From contig CAJQQW010000121.1 in assembly GCA_905480565.1 (NCBI GenBank), forward strand, positions 1-5,430: 5,430 nucleotides of DNA. Reading direction: 5' to 3'. A program made the position numbers and the translations under genes. Positions 5,381 through 5,430 of this stretch are shown one piece after another (the first letter of the stretch is position 1; each line of letters opens with the position of its first letter). This DNA is from an uncultured Halioglobus sp. (GTDB lineage Bacteria > Pseudomonadota > Gammaproteobacteria > Pseudomonadales > Halieaceae). The notes beneath the pieces were generated by a model that saw nothing but the letters and a program-made list of their open reading frames with translations, was not told the DNA's origin and ran no database searches.

Positions 5381-5430
5381 GGGGTATTGGCAAGTTAACA
5401 ACCAAAAATTGCTAGAATCCGCGAATGAAT
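5381..5430 (+). mobile_element. IS6-type element left end (copy 3), continuing beyond the window
   Basis: GGGGTATTGGCAAGTTAAC (5381-5399) differs from the copy 1 terminus at two bases, and the next ~30 bases also align with the copy 1 leader, including the AGAATC stretch. The alignment puts ATG-AAT at 5425-5430 level with the second and third transposase codons of copy 1, so the transposase of this copy may begin at 5425. It starts twelve bases after the stop of the sulfatase-fold gene. Whether the copy is intact cannot be seen. Confidence 0.65.

Noticed and set aside
5372..5385. ACCCC-ATTT-GGGGT hairpin behind the sulfatase-fold gene as a terminator
   Set aside because: Only five pairs and no T-run after it; its right arm is the first bases of the IS terminus.
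1..5430. tRNA, rRNA, CRISPR array or riboswitch
   Set aside because: No regularly spaced short repeats, cloverleaf or known aptamer pattern could be seen by eye in either strand.

Overview
The window looks like an accessory, scarred stretch of a Gram-negative, probably gammaproteobacterial and perhaps marine, genome. The support is an outer-membrane-type lipoprotein signal, an inner-membrane sulfatase-fold enzyme, and repeated debris of one IS6-family insertion sequence. The taxonomic guess is inference; no rRNA or tRNA is present.

Layout from left to right. (1) The 3' part of a thioredoxin/peroxiredoxin-fold oxidoreductase gene reads into the window. Its active site is W-[UGA]-P-Y-C, so an in-frame UGA stands where the family has the first Cys of CPYC, and 115 codons stay open behind it. 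This is best explained as a selenocysteine codon, with a nonsense mutation as the alternative. (2) Fifteen bases after its stop lies the left end of an IS6-family element, followed by the first ~75 codons of its transposase. That fragment is broken off and joined to a frameshifted remnant of a type I restriction subunit (HsdR, DUF4145-like part). (3) A complete DUF1254/DUF1214 lipoprotein gene lies on the minus strand, convergent with the debris. (4) Upstream of it is a gene-free stretch of about 740 bases. It holds two tandem ~82-bp repeats carrying IS6-type termini, then a second truncated transposase on the minus strand with its own decayed terminus. (5) A plus-strand pair follows: an unlisted 35-codon single-span membrane protein, then a 721-residue membrane-anchored sulfatase/phosphotransferase-fold enzyme. 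The second gene's Shine-Dalgarno sits in the last codons of the first. (6) Twelve bases after the enzyme's stop another IS6-type left end begins and runs off the window.

The genes do not form one pathway. The window reads as separate cargo pieces (redox protein, lipoprotein, envelope-modifying enzyme pair) stitched together by copies of one IS family, none with an intact transposase here. The points most worth pursuing are the candidate selenocysteine codon, the coupled small membrane protein, and the tandem IS-terminus repeats.
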